This document shows, in pieces, positions 45,560 through 53,714 of a stretch of 64,000 nucleotides of DNA. Position numbers and translations under genes: made by a program. The stretch spans positions 1 through 64,000 of the forward strand of contig CAYHQN010000003.1 in the NCBI GenBank assembly GCA_964358545.1. The letters are read 5' to 3'. Under the pieces are notes generated by a model. It was not told the origin of the DNA. It ran no database searches and saw only the letters and a program-made list of their open reading frames with translations. Origin of the DNA: CAINVV01 sp031432175 (GTDB taxonomy: Bacteria; Bacteroidota; Bacteroidia; Bacteroidales; Prolixibacteraceae). Numbering within the stretch: position 1 is the stretch's first letter; the number at the start of each line of letters is the position of its first letter.

Positions 45560-47995
45560 TTATTTGAAATTCAGAGGCACAGTTAATTTGAAACTAATGT
45601 TCCTTCCCATGTTGTAAATGCCATTTCTACCAGACTGATTATTTGGATATTCTTCAAAATATTTTAGCCTGCTTAAGTGGGATTGATAAGCGACATCTAT
45701 GATATTATTGCCCAGGATGTTTATGTTTACAAGTACTTTCCCTTGACTGTTGGTTATATCTGCCCCTATTCCTGCATTGTATAGAATATAACCAGATGTG
45801 GGACTTTCTGTATTATCTGCAGCATATACCCTGTCCTGCTTTGCATAATATTCCATCCCAATTTTGAGATACAATGAACGAACATTCTTGATCTTACTTT
45901 TTATGTTTGCCCGTAATTCTGAACTGGTATGAAGTGGGGGGATAAATGGCAGATATTTGGAACTATCGGTCACTTGTATCCCATTTCCACCTTTATTTAA
46001 AGCGTAGACCACAGATATGGAATTTTCGAAATGAAGCCAGTCAAAAGGATGAATATCAAGGTTTGCCTCCCATCCATATAATTGAGCTTCAGCTTGTTGA
46101 AATTTATAAGTCTGGTTGCCTTTGACAATAATTGAATCTTGTCCAAGATGGTTTAGTAATTTCTCATTAAAGATGTAATTCGAAATCTGGTTATTAAAAA
46201 TATCCAGGTTCCCACTGATATGATCTGACCGGAAAGAAATCCCTAAATCTTCCTGCAGACTAAATTCCGGTTTGAAACCTGTATTTCCTATCTGGTAAAT
46301 CAGTGTTCCCGGATGAATACCATTAGCAGATATCTCAACAATATTGGGAGACCGGAATCCCCTGGCAATATTACCTTTTAAAAATAATTTATCTGATATT
46401 TTGTACGTTGCCCCAATACTACCGGAAATTCCAGAAAAAGTATGTTTAAAACTATAAAAAGGTTGATCAGCGCCATCCGGTGAGTTGACCTGCATATCAA
46501 AACCAGATTGAGGGTTAGTCCTGGTGTACATTGCATTATTATTAAAAACTCGCACATCATAACGAATCCCCCCGCTTACATCCAATTTATTAAATGCTTT
46601 TTGTACGAAAGCAAAAGGCCCTATATCAAAAAGATGATAGTCTGGTATAATAAACTCTGTACCTTCGTTCGCATTTTTTTGGTACATCCCATTTATTCCA
46701 ATAGTAGTTTCCCATCCTTTATATTCAGGCAGGTAGTATTTAATATCGTAAGTAAATGTATTTAAAACCAGATATAGTCCGGCGATTTCCGGGTTTTCGG
46801 GATGACTGAACTCTCGGCGTATATTTTGCTGATATCCCAGTATCAATCCCAGTTTACTCTCGCCAAGAATAAAATTATTTGATGAATACAATTTGTAGTG
46901 CTGCACATGTTGATGTAAAGTAGCAATTTTGTAGGAGTTTAGTTCGACATCTGAAACCACAGGTCTGAATAGGTCATTTTCAGTGATTTGTTTGGTGAAT
47001 TTTCTGGTCGCCGAATCGCGACTTCCATCAGGTATTTCTTGAAGGTCGTCAAACATTGAGAAATTGAGATGTGAATAACCCCATTGCTTATTTAGTCCAA
47101 TATAGCCATTTAAATCGGTTTCATTAAAAGCTGTCCCATAAACCCGTCCATCGTATTTGTTTTGATAATTTGTAGCTTGTTTATGTGAAACCACACCTCC
47201 CCAAATAAGCCCATTCGTATTTCCAGCCAGCGTAGCAGAAGCTTCATAGAGCCCGTTATTTACCTGGTAATTTGTCACTATGTGTCCTTGCATTTTACCT
47301 TCAGTGACAGGCAGTGCAGGCAGCAAATTAACAACTCCGGCCAATGCATCGGAACCATATGTAAGGCTTGCAGGACCTTTTACAATTTCAATCCGGTCGA
47401 CTGCATTTTCATCCATTTCAATTCCATGTTCATCTCCCCATTGTTGTCCTTCCTGCCTTACTCCATCAAATAACGTTAGTACACGGTTAAACCCCAATCC
47501 ACGAATTATTGGTTTTGATACATTCGGACCCGTTGAAACAGTACTAACCCCTGGAAGTCTTGAAATTGCGTCAATTATGTTTGTGTTCAAATTCTGCTGC
47601 AATTCTTTTCTGTCCAGCGTAATCATAGGAACAGGGTTTCGGGTTATTTCTGTTGCCTTCGATGTGCCAGTCACAACAACCTCGTTCATTTCTGTAATAG
47701 CTTGTTCCATTGCGAAATTTAAGAACGCTGATGTTGCCAGGTTTACATTTTCGACAATTGATTTATAGCCTACAAAACTGATCTGAAGGATAATTTTTAT
47801 TTTAGGGAGATTATTTATTTTATAGTTACCGTTTATATCAGAGATGGCTCCGGTCTTAAGTTCCGGGATATAAATGGTCGCCCCCGGAATTGTTTCTCCG
47901 GATAATTTATCAGTAATTCTTCCAGTTAATTTGTTTTGTGCATTCGCAAAATGACAAGTGAATATCATCGTGCAAATGAAAAATATTCTCTTCAA
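45560..47995 (-). CDS. TonB-dependent outer-membrane receptor
   Basis: 811 residues. A signal peptide (MKRIFFICTMIFTCHFANA) is followed by a carboxypeptidase-like regulatory domain (KLTGRITDKLSGETIPGATI), a plug domain (ITRNPVPMITLDRKELQQNL; IEIVKGPASLTYGSDALAGV) and a 22-strand barrel ending in LTVPLNFK. It is not SusC-like: there is no STN domain and no SusD partner. The size and QWGDEHGIEMDENAVDRIEI segment recall metal or siderophore receptors. The substrate is unknown. The gene starts 30 bases after the glnN stop on the same strand without a clear terminator, so read-through from glnN is possible. Confidence 0.88.
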   Translation of the reverse strand: MKRIFFICTMIFTCHFANAQNKLTGRITDKLSGETIPGATIYIPELKTGAISDINGNYKINNLPKIKIILQISFVGYKSIVENVNLATSAFLNFAMEQAITEMNEVVVTGTSKATEITRNPVPMITLDRKELQQNLNTNIIDAISRLPGVSTVSTGPNVSKPIIRGLGFNRVLTLFDGVRQEGQQWGDEHGIEMDENAVDRIEIVKGPASLTYGSDALAGVVNLLPALPVTEGKMQGHIVTNYQVNNGLYEASATLAGNTNGLIWGGVVSHKQATNYQNKYDGRVYGTAFNETDLNGYIGLNKQWGYSHLNFSMFDDLQEIPDGSRDSATRKFTKQITENDLFRPVVSDVELNSYKIATLHQHVQHYKLYSSNNFILGESKLGLILGYQQNIRREFSHPENPEIAGLYLVLNTFTYDIKYYLPEYKGWETTIGINGMYQKNANEGTEFIIPDYHLFDIGPFAFVQKAFNKLDVSGGIRYDVRVFNNNAMYTRTNPQSGFDMQVNSPDGADQPFYSFKHTFSGISGSIGATYKISDKLFLKGNIARGFRSPNIVEISANGIHPGTLIYQIGNTGFKPEFSLQEDLGISFRSDHISGNLDIFNNQISNYIFNEKLLNHLGQDSIIVKGNQTYKFQQAEAQLYGWEANLDIHPFDWLHFENSISVVYALNKGGNGIQVTDSSKYLPFIPPLHTSSELRANIKSKIKNVRSLYLKIGMEYYAKQDRVYAADNTESPTSGYILYNAGIGADITNSQGKVLVNINILGNNIIDVAYQSHLSRLKYFEEYPNNQSGRNGIYNMGRNISFKLTVPLNFK

Positions 47996-48025
47996 TTTAT
48001 TACTTTTATGCTAAATAATCAAACC

Positions 48026-50215
48026 CTAGCGTGTAAATAACAACTCGCGGTATTTTGGCAATGGCCACAACTCATTATCAACCACAAGTTCAAGTTTATC
48101 AATGTGGTAACGGATATCCTCAAGGTATGGTTTAACATTTTGCTCGTATTCCAACGCTTTTCCCCTGGAGTTTTCGATCACATTGGCCACTTTTCTTGCC
48201 TCGATCATATCTTTTGTTTTGGATTTGATGTTGGAAATGTGGTTGGAGATCTCTTTAATCAGATCTTTACGTGCCCCGGCAAGTTCATTGAATTCTTCAT
48301 CAGAGAAGATTATCTTTAAGCCTTTGACGTTTTCGATCAACATGGTTTGGTAATTGATGGCTGTCGGAACAATGTGGTTGATAGCCAAATCACCCAGTAC
48401 ACGAGCCTCAATTTGAATCTTTTTGACGTATTTCTCATATTCTACCTCAACACGGGCTTCCAGCTCTTTCTCGTTGAAGATACCCAATGATTCAAATACT
48501 TTTCTGGAGTTCTTGTTGAGATAGGAATCCAATGCAAGCGGAACGCTCTTGACATTTGTCAATCCACGACGCTCAGCTTCTTCTGCCCACTCCTGACTGT
48601 AACCATTGCCATCGAAACGAACCGGTTTGCACTCTTTGATGTACCTTTTTAATACCTGGAAGATAGCCTCATCTTTTTTGACATTTGCCTCAATCAGTTT
48701 GTCAACATCTTTCTTGAATTGAATCAACTGAAATGCAACTACAGAATTCAATGCAATCATCGCAGAAGCACAGTTGGCAGATGAACCAACAGCCCTGAAT
48801 TCGAACCTGTTACCGGTGAAGGCAAAAGGAGAAGTTCTGTTTCTGTCCGTGTTATCCAGCAAAATTTCAGGAATACGTCCAATGTTCAATTTTAGATCTG
48901 TCTTTTCGTCCGGAGTCATTTTCTTCTCGCCTACCATCTCCTCTATCTGATCAAGCATAGCGCTTACTTCTGTACCCAGGAAGGTAGAGATGATTGCCGG
49001 CGGAGCTTCGTTGGCTCCCAAACGGTGTGAGTTACTTGCTGAAACGATCGACGCGCGAAGAAGATCCTGGTTGTCATACACCGCTTTGATGGTGTTGACA
49101 ATGAAAGTCAGGAATTGAATATTTGATTTTGGATTTTTTCCGGGAGAGTAAAGGTTGACTCCTGTATTGGTCGAAAGCGACCAGTTGTTGTGCTTTCCTG
49201 AACCATTGATACCAGCGAATGGTTTTTCGTGCAACAATACCCTGAATCCATGGTGACGCGCAATCTTGTTCATCAAATCCATCACCATCTGGTTGTGGTC
49301 ATTAGCCAGGTTGACCTCCTCAAAAATTGGAGCCAACTCAAACTGGTTGGGAGCAACCTCATTGTGACGGGTTTTAACTGGAATACCTAATTTATAGGCT
49401 TCATTCTCCAGATCCATCATAAACATGGCTACACGCTCAGGAATCGATGCAAAATAATGGTCCTCCAACTGTTGGTCTTTTGCAGAAGAGTGTCCCATCA
49501 GTGTACGACCTGTCAATACCAGGTCAGGACGGGCAATGAAAAGCGCTTCATCTACCAAAAAATATTCTTGTTCCCACCCAAGATTAGCCGTTACCTGAGT
49601 TACATTTTTATCAAAATATTGACAAACATCAACAGCCGCATTGTTCACAGCACTCAATACTTTTAACAAAGGTGCCTTATAATCAAGAGCCTCTCCTGTA
49701 TATGCAATGAAAATGGTTGGAATACAAAGCGTCGTTCCAACGATGAAAGCCGGTGAAGAGACGTCCCATGCAGTATATCCCCTTGCTTCGAATGTATTTC
49801 TGATACCACCACTTGGAAATGAAGATGCATCAGGTTCCTGTTGCGCCAATAATTTTCCGGGGAAGCTTTCAATAACACCACCCATTTCAGAATGATCAAT
49901 AAATGCATCATGCTTCTCTGCTGTTCCGTCAGTCAAAGGATGAAACCAGTGGGTGTAGTGGGTTGCACCGTTCTCGATGGCCCAGGTTTTCATTCCAATT
50001 GCTACCTGATCAGCGATTTTTCGGTCGATTGTTGTTCCATTGTCGATGGCATCACAAATACCCTTGTACGAATCTTTGGAAAGATATTTCTTCATCTTGG
50101 GACGATCAAATACCAACATTCCATAATAATCAGATGTCAGATTCTCCTCCCTTTTGACCTCAACAGGCTTGCGCGTCATCAAAATCTCAAGTGCTTTAAA
50201 TCTAAAAGTTGCCAT
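48026..50215 (-). CDS. glnN: glutamine synthetase type III
   Basis: 729 residues from the ATG at 50215, the normal GSIII length; the open frame runs ten codons upstream with no support. Family blocks include FPSGGIRNTFEARGYTAWD, NLGWEQEYFLVDE (active-site Glu), RHNEVAPNQFELAP, and GINGSGKHNNWSLSTN. It makes glutamine from glutamate, ammonia and ATP in the cytoplasm and is the main ammonia-assimilating enzyme in many Bacteroidota. The leader carries a G8 tract in an AT-rich frame and a TAATTTAG -7-like box at 50262-50255, the same layout as in the leader of the PII-amt operon at 56.6 kb, which suggests shared nitrogen control. Confidence 0.97.
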   Translation of the reverse strand: MATFRFKALEILMTRKPVEVKREENLTSDYYGMLVFDRPKMKKYLSKDSYKGICDAIDNGTTIDRKIADQVAIGMKTWAIENGATHYTHWFHPLTDGTAEKHDAFIDHSEMGGVIESFPGKLLAQQEPDASSFPSGGIRNTFEARGYTAWDVSSPAFIVGTTLCIPTIFIAYTGEALDYKAPLLKVLSAVNNAAVDVCQYFDKNVTQVTANLGWEQEYFLVDEALFIARPDLVLTGRTLMGHSSAKDQQLEDHYFASIPERVAMFMMDLENEAYKLGIPVKTRHNEVAPNQFELAPIFEEVNLANDHNQMVMDLMNKIARHHGFRVLLHEKPFAGINGSGKHNNWSLSTNTGVNLYSPGKNPKSNIQFLTFIVNTIKAVYDNQDLLRASIVSASNSHRLGANEAPPAIISTFLGTEVSAMLDQIEEMVGEKKMTPDEKTDLKLNIGRIPEILLDNTDRNRTSPFAFTGNRFEFRAVGSSANCASAMIALNSVVAFQLIQFKKDVDKLIEANVKKDEAIFQVLKRYIKECKPVRFDGNGYSQEWAEEAERRGLTNVKSVPLALDSYLNKNSRKVFESLGIFNEKELEARVEVEYEKYVKKIQIEARVLGDLAINHIVPTAINYQTMLIENVKGLKIIFSDEEFNELAGARKDLIKEISNHISNIKSKTKDMIEARKVANVIENSRGKALEYEQNVKPYLEDIRYHIDKLELVVDNELWPLPKYRELLFTR

Positions 50216-50616
50216 TGCTATAATTTTAAAAAATAATAAATTCAAAATTTTCAGCTAAATTACATTTTTTTCTATACCACCCCCCCCATTTTTTTATTAA
50301 ATAATCACGATTTCATGTTTTTTTAACATTAAAATCGATTTTTTATCCAGTATTGCTCAAAAAACACATGTTTTTTTCTAGGTAAAATATTTTTTTGAGT
50401 AAAAGTGGTCGGTTTTAGAAAATCGGCCATTTTTTCTGATACATCACAAATTTCAATCAATATCACCAAAAAAATGATAAAATTGCGTCACGCGCGATAT
50501 TCAACTTCCGGGTACTAAATTTTAATCCGATTTTACTTAAATTTAGCGGTTTTTTTATCTGCTTTTTTATCTCCAGCACTCAATTAATTTACTAACAATA
50601 CAGAATAATAACGATT
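50216..50616. promoter_or_regulatory. shared control region of glnN (-) and the oxidoreductase gene (+)
   Basis: This 401-base AT-rich region between divergent genes has no ORF. On the minus strand a run of eight G (50287-50280) is preceded by AATAAAAAAAT and followed 20 bases on by TTTAG of TAATTTAG (50262-50255), so the G run lies where the -33 element of glnN should be. A 10-bp stem with two G-U pairs lies at 50407-50428, followed by a T run on the plus strand, possibly the end of a small RNA. AAATTTAGCG at 50538-50550 may be the -7 region of the plus-strand gene. Confidence 0.5.
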
Positions 50617-51930
50617 ATGACAAACAGTCGAAGAAATTTTATCCGCGATGCCGGCCTAACAGCTTCAGGTTTAGCAGTCCTGCCCAATGTAATGAGTTCC
50701 TGTGTTTCAGCAAGTGATAAGGTTGTTGTAGCCTTGATAGGATGCAAAGGAATGGGATTCAACGATTTAACAGCTTTCTTAAAACAGCCGGGTGTTGTTT
50801 GTGCCGCATTGTGTGATGTGGACAGCAACATTTTGAACCAGCGTGCAGCTGAAGTGGAGAAGATGACAGGGAAAAAGCCTGATTTGTATGAAGATTTCAG
50901 AAAGGTAATTGACCGGAAAGATATTGATGCCGTTATTGTTGGAACACCTGACCATTGGCATTGCCTGCCGATGATTTATGCCTGTCAGTCAGGAAAGGAC
51001 GTCTATTGTGAAAAACCGCTTGGCCGAACCATCGAGGAGTGCAACCTGATGGTCAAAGCAGCCCACAAATACAAAAGGGTTGTCCAGGTCGGACAATGGC
51101 AACGAAGCGATCCGCACTGGAAAGATGCGGTAGAATATGTGCACAGCGGAAAGCTTGGCAGGGTTCGTTCCGCCCGGGCCTGGTCATATGTAGGATGGAA
51201 AGGTGCGATTCCTGTTCAACCCGATTCGGAGGTGCCAGTTGGCGTAAATTACGACATGTGGCTGGGACCTGCCCCCAAACGCCCGTTTAACATCAACCGT
51301 TTCCACTTTACCTTCCGTTGGTACTGGGATTATGCCGGCGGATTAATGACCGACTGGGGAGTCCATCTTCTCGACTATGCACTTTTCGGGATGAATCAAT
51401 ATGTCCCTAAATCGGTGATGGCATCAGGTGGAAAATATGCTTTCCCCACTGATGCGATGCAGACACCAGATACCATGATGGCCATTTATGATTTTGGGGA
51501 TTTCAACATCGTTTGGGACCATACCATCGGAATTTACGGACAAAATTATGGCCGTGGCCATGGTGTAGCCTTTATTGGTGAATATGCCACCCTGGTCGTT
51601 GACAGAAATGGATGGGTCGTTATGCCTGAAACCAAAAGTACATCAGCAAAAGCAGATTTTGTACCGGTTCCACCGCAGGGAAGCACGGGAAAAGGCCTGG
51701 AGTTGCATGTCAAAAATTTCCTTGACTGCATGAAATCAAGAGAAAAACCGAATTGCGACATCGAAATTGGCGCTCACATTGCACGGATCTCATCGCTTGG
51801 AAACATTGCCTATCGCCTCGGACGGCAGGTAAACTGGGATGGGGACAAACAGAGCTTTAAGAATGATGCCGAAGCTGACCTCTTGATCAAAGCAAATTAC
51901 AGGGCACCCTGGGAGTTGCCGAAGATTTAA
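50617..51930 (+). CDS. Gfo/Idh/MocA-family oxidoreductase, Tat-exported
   Basis: 437 residues. The twin-arginine signal (MTNSRRNFIRDAGLTASGLA) sends it folded to the periplasm. The Rossmann domain has VVALIGCKGMG and the VGTPDHWHCLPMIYACQ block. EKPLGRTIEECNLM is the family EKP catalytic-lysine motif. The C-terminal alpha/beta domain includes WYWDYAGGLMTDWGVHLLDY. Tat-exported members of this group are thought to oxidise sugars, often making 3-keto derivatives, with tightly bound NAD(P). It faces the DUF1080 gene convergently across a long palindrome, a pairing that fits 3-keto-sugar chemistry. Confidence 0.88.
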   Translation: MTNSRRNFIRDAGLTASGLAVLPNVMSSCVSASDKVVVALIGCKGMGFNDLTAFLKQPGVVCAALCDVDSNILNQRAAEVEKMTGKKPDLYEDFRKVIDRKDIDAVIVGTPDHWHCLPMIYACQSGKDVYCEKPLGRTIEECNLMVKAAHKYKRVVQVGQWQRSDPHWKDAVEYVHSGKLGRVRSARAWSYVGWKGAIPVQPDSEVPVGVNYDMWLGPAPKRPFNINRFHFTFRWYWDYAGGLMTDWGVHLLDYALFGMNQYVPKSVMASGGKYAFPTDAMQTPDTMMAIYDFGDFNIVWDHTIGIYGQNYGRGHGVAFIGEYATLVVDRNGWVVMPETKSTSAKADFVPVPPQGSTGKGLELHVKNFLDCMKSREKPNCDIEIGAHIARISSLGNIAYRLGRQVNWDGDKQSFKNDAEADLLIKANYRAPWELPKI

Positions 51931-51948
51931 GATTCTAATAAATATTAA

Positions 51949-52009
51949 AACTTTTCCAAAGTTTACGTTACGAGGGAATTTCGCTCGTAACGTAAACTTT
52001 GGAAAAGTT
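51949..52009. terminator. 26-bp perfect palindrome between convergent genes
   Basis: Arms at 51949-51974 and 51984-52009 are perfectly complementary over 26 bases with a 9-base loop. The arm starts AACTTTTCCAAAGTTTACG. A T run follows on the plus strand (52011-52014) and an A-rich flank serves the minus strand. It lies 18 bases past the oxidoreductase stop and 13 bases past the DUF1080 stop, so it can end transcription from both sides. The length and perfection exceed a normal terminator. Confidence 0.85.
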
Positions 52010-52022
52010 GTTTTATTAGTTT

Positions 52023-52622
52023 CTATTTTACCTCCCTGTAGAACAACTCTTTCGCCTCAATCTTCATCCCCGGATTGTGGCCCTGGATGGCAAAATGTCC
52101 TGACTTATATTCTTTATCATCATAAGTCATCACCAATTTACCATTGATCCAGAACTGAATGTGTTCACCAACCATCTTAATATGGTATTCGAACCATTCT
52201 CCATCTTTGGTCAGCAATTCAGTAGCTTTTCCGGTAGGGGTACCTGGTTTCCAGAGCCAACCGGTATAGGCATCCTGATTGTGGCAAATCTGCGCTTCAT
52301 AACCGCGCGGAAATCCATCAATATTGTTTTCAGGAGGGTTACATCGGAAATAGAACCCACTATTGCTTTTTGATCCCGGATCTGAAGAGATGCGAAACAT
52401 TCCTTTTGCTTCAAAATCGGTACAGGTTGCATCCGTATAAATATGGCCCATGCCGCCAACGCCAACCATTACCCCATTCTCTACGCTCCATTTTGCCTTT
52501 CCGTGAACGGTCCAACCGGAAAGATCTTTGCCGTTGAACAGTGATTTCCATTTCTTTGCCTCACTTTTACCTGTTAAGAGAAGCATACATACAATTAATA
52601 ATAGTGTTAATTTGCTTTTCAT
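52023..52622 (-). CDS. DUF1080 / 3-keto-disaccharide hydrolase-domain protein
   Basis: 199 residues with a signal peptide (MKSKLTLLLIVCMLLLTGKS). The single domain (WKSLFNGKDLSGWTVHGKA, YEAQICHNQDAYTGWLW, WFEYHIKMVGEHIQFWINGK) is the jelly-roll DUF1080 fold, now named 3-keto-disaccharide hydrolase after members that cleave 3-keto-glycosides. Convergent with the Gfo/Idh/MocA gene, whose product could make such substrates. Periplasmic or outer-membrane location is expected. Confidence 0.88.
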   Translation of the reverse strand: MKSKLTLLLIVCMLLLTGKSEAKKWKSLFNGKDLSGWTVHGKAKWSVENGVMVGVGGMGHIYTDATCTDFEAKGMFRISSDPGSKSNSGFYFRCNPPENNIDGFPRGYEAQICHNQDAYTGWLWKPGTPTGKATELLTKDGEWFEYHIKMVGEHIQFWINGKLVMTYDDKEYKSGHFAIQGHNPGMKIEAKELFYREVK

Positions 52623-52690
52623 TTGTATTAGTTTTAATGTTGATGAATATATCCCAAAATTGGAAAAAATTAAAAATTACAGATTAAAAA

Positions 52691-53503
52691 TTAAACGACA
52701 TCTTTAGAATTGTCTGATTTTCTGACTTTCTCTCCTGCTGCCAGTTTAATAATATTCATGTCCTGTTGCAATCTTTGCGAAAACATGGCCAAGTCGGAGC
52801 TATGGATAATAATGGTGATTCCTTCCTTCATCCATCTCATCTGTCTTTCGGGAGATTCTGAAAAATGAATGCCAACTGCCAATCCCTTCTCCCGGGATAT
52901 CCGGATGATTTTTTTAACCGCTTCTTCAAACACAGGATGATCATACTGTTCAGGCAATCCCAGACTTATAGAAAGATCGTGCGGCCCAATAAAGACCGCA
53001 TCCAGGCCGGGAACCGAGAGGAGTTCTTCCAACCGGTCCAATGCAGGTTCACTTTCAATATTTGCGACACAAACATTTCCTTCGTTCCATTTGGAAAGAT
53101 AGGTCTTGAGTGATTTTTCAATCTTTTCAGGATTCTCCAATAACTGATCCAGCAACTCCCCTTTCAATGGCCTGTATTTCAATGCACCAACGAGTTCTTT
53201 GACCTGTCTTACATTTTCCAAATAAGGAGCCACCACACCCTCGGCGCCTGAATCCATCATCTGACAGGCCCGATAAGGATCCGGGGATGGAATTCGAACA
53301 ATAGGAGCAATTCCCATAGCCCTGAATGTTTGACACATACGGGCTATCTCCATTCTTTCGAGTGGTATATGTTCTGTGTCAAGAAAAACGAAATCTAATC
53401 CTGCACGCTGGGCAATAGCCGGCCAGGTAGGAGAAGTAGATGCTATACAGGTGCCATACACCATCTGACCTGCTTTAATTTTTTTAAGCAAAGTCTTTTC
53501 CAT
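52691..53503 (-). CDS. HpcH/HpaI-family aldolase
   Basis: 270 residues from the ATG at 53503 (MEKTLLKKIKAGQ), the usual start of the family; 22 upstream codons are open but look unlike family sequence. The blocks FVFLDTEHIPLE, MMDSGAEGVVAPYLENV, IESEPALDRLEELL and DAVFIGPHDLSISLGLP hold the expected metal ligand Glu and substrate-binding residues. Family members cleave 2-keto-3-deoxy sugar acids or 4-hydroxy-2-oxo acids with a divalent metal. Substrate unknown. It is followed 68 bases on by the DUF1080 gene in the same direction. Confidence 0.87.
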   Translation of the reverse strand: MEKTLLKKIKAGQMVYGTCIASTSPTWPAIAQRAGLDFVFLDTEHIPLERMEIARMCQTFRAMGIAPIVRIPSPDPYRACQMMDSGAEGVVAPYLENVRQVKELVGALKYRPLKGELLDQLLENPEKIEKSLKTYLSKWNEGNVCVANIESEPALDRLEELLSVPGLDAVFIGPHDLSISLGLPEQYDHPVFEEAVKKIIRISREKGLAVGIHFSESPERQMRWMKEGITIIIHSSDLAMFSQRLQQDMNIIKLAAGEKVRKSDNSKDVV

Positions 53504-53631
53504 CAGTAGTTTGATTGACTTGTTAATGCTAATACTAGGATTCGAAACCAATTCCTGAATCCATGGCAATTTACAAATTTGTTGCGTTCCTTCAAAATAT
53601 ATTCGTTAAGCTTTCCATTATTGTGTTGCAG

Positions 53632-53665
53632 TCGCCGGAAGCATTAACTTCCGGCGATTCTTTTT
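53632..53665 (+). terminator. GC-rich hairpin with T run ahead of the ABC-F gene
   Basis: TCGCCGGAAG (53632-53641) and CTTCCGGCGA (53648-53657) pair perfectly over a 6-base loop and are followed by TTCTTTTT. No plus-strand gene precedes it. It lies just upstream of the -7 box of the ABC-F gene, so it most likely insulates that promoter from upstream read-through rather than attenuating the gene. Confidence 0.6.
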
Positions 53666-53683
53666 AGCTGCCCTATTTTGTAC

Positions 53684-53691
53684 TACCTTTG
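53684..53691 (+). promoter_or_regulatory. -7 element TACCTTTG of the ABC-F gene
   Basis: TACCTTTG is identical to the -7 box of the sigma gene promoter. It is 23 bases before the ABC-F start codon, which implies a leader of under 20 bases. The -33 region falls in the T run after the hairpin and has no clear TTG. Confidence 0.5.
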
Positions 53692-53714
53692 CGCTCAGAA
53701 AATTCGTATTTTTT

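Noticed and set aside
47280..47768. 162-codon open frame on the plus strand
   Set aside because: It lies opposite the plug domain of the TonB-dependent receptor; its sequence has no conserved pattern.
53632..53665. attenuator of an antibiotic-resistance ABC-F gene
   Set aside because: The probable -7 box lies downstream of the hairpin, so the hairpin is not in the mRNA leader, and the protein looks like a housekeeping Uup/EttA type.
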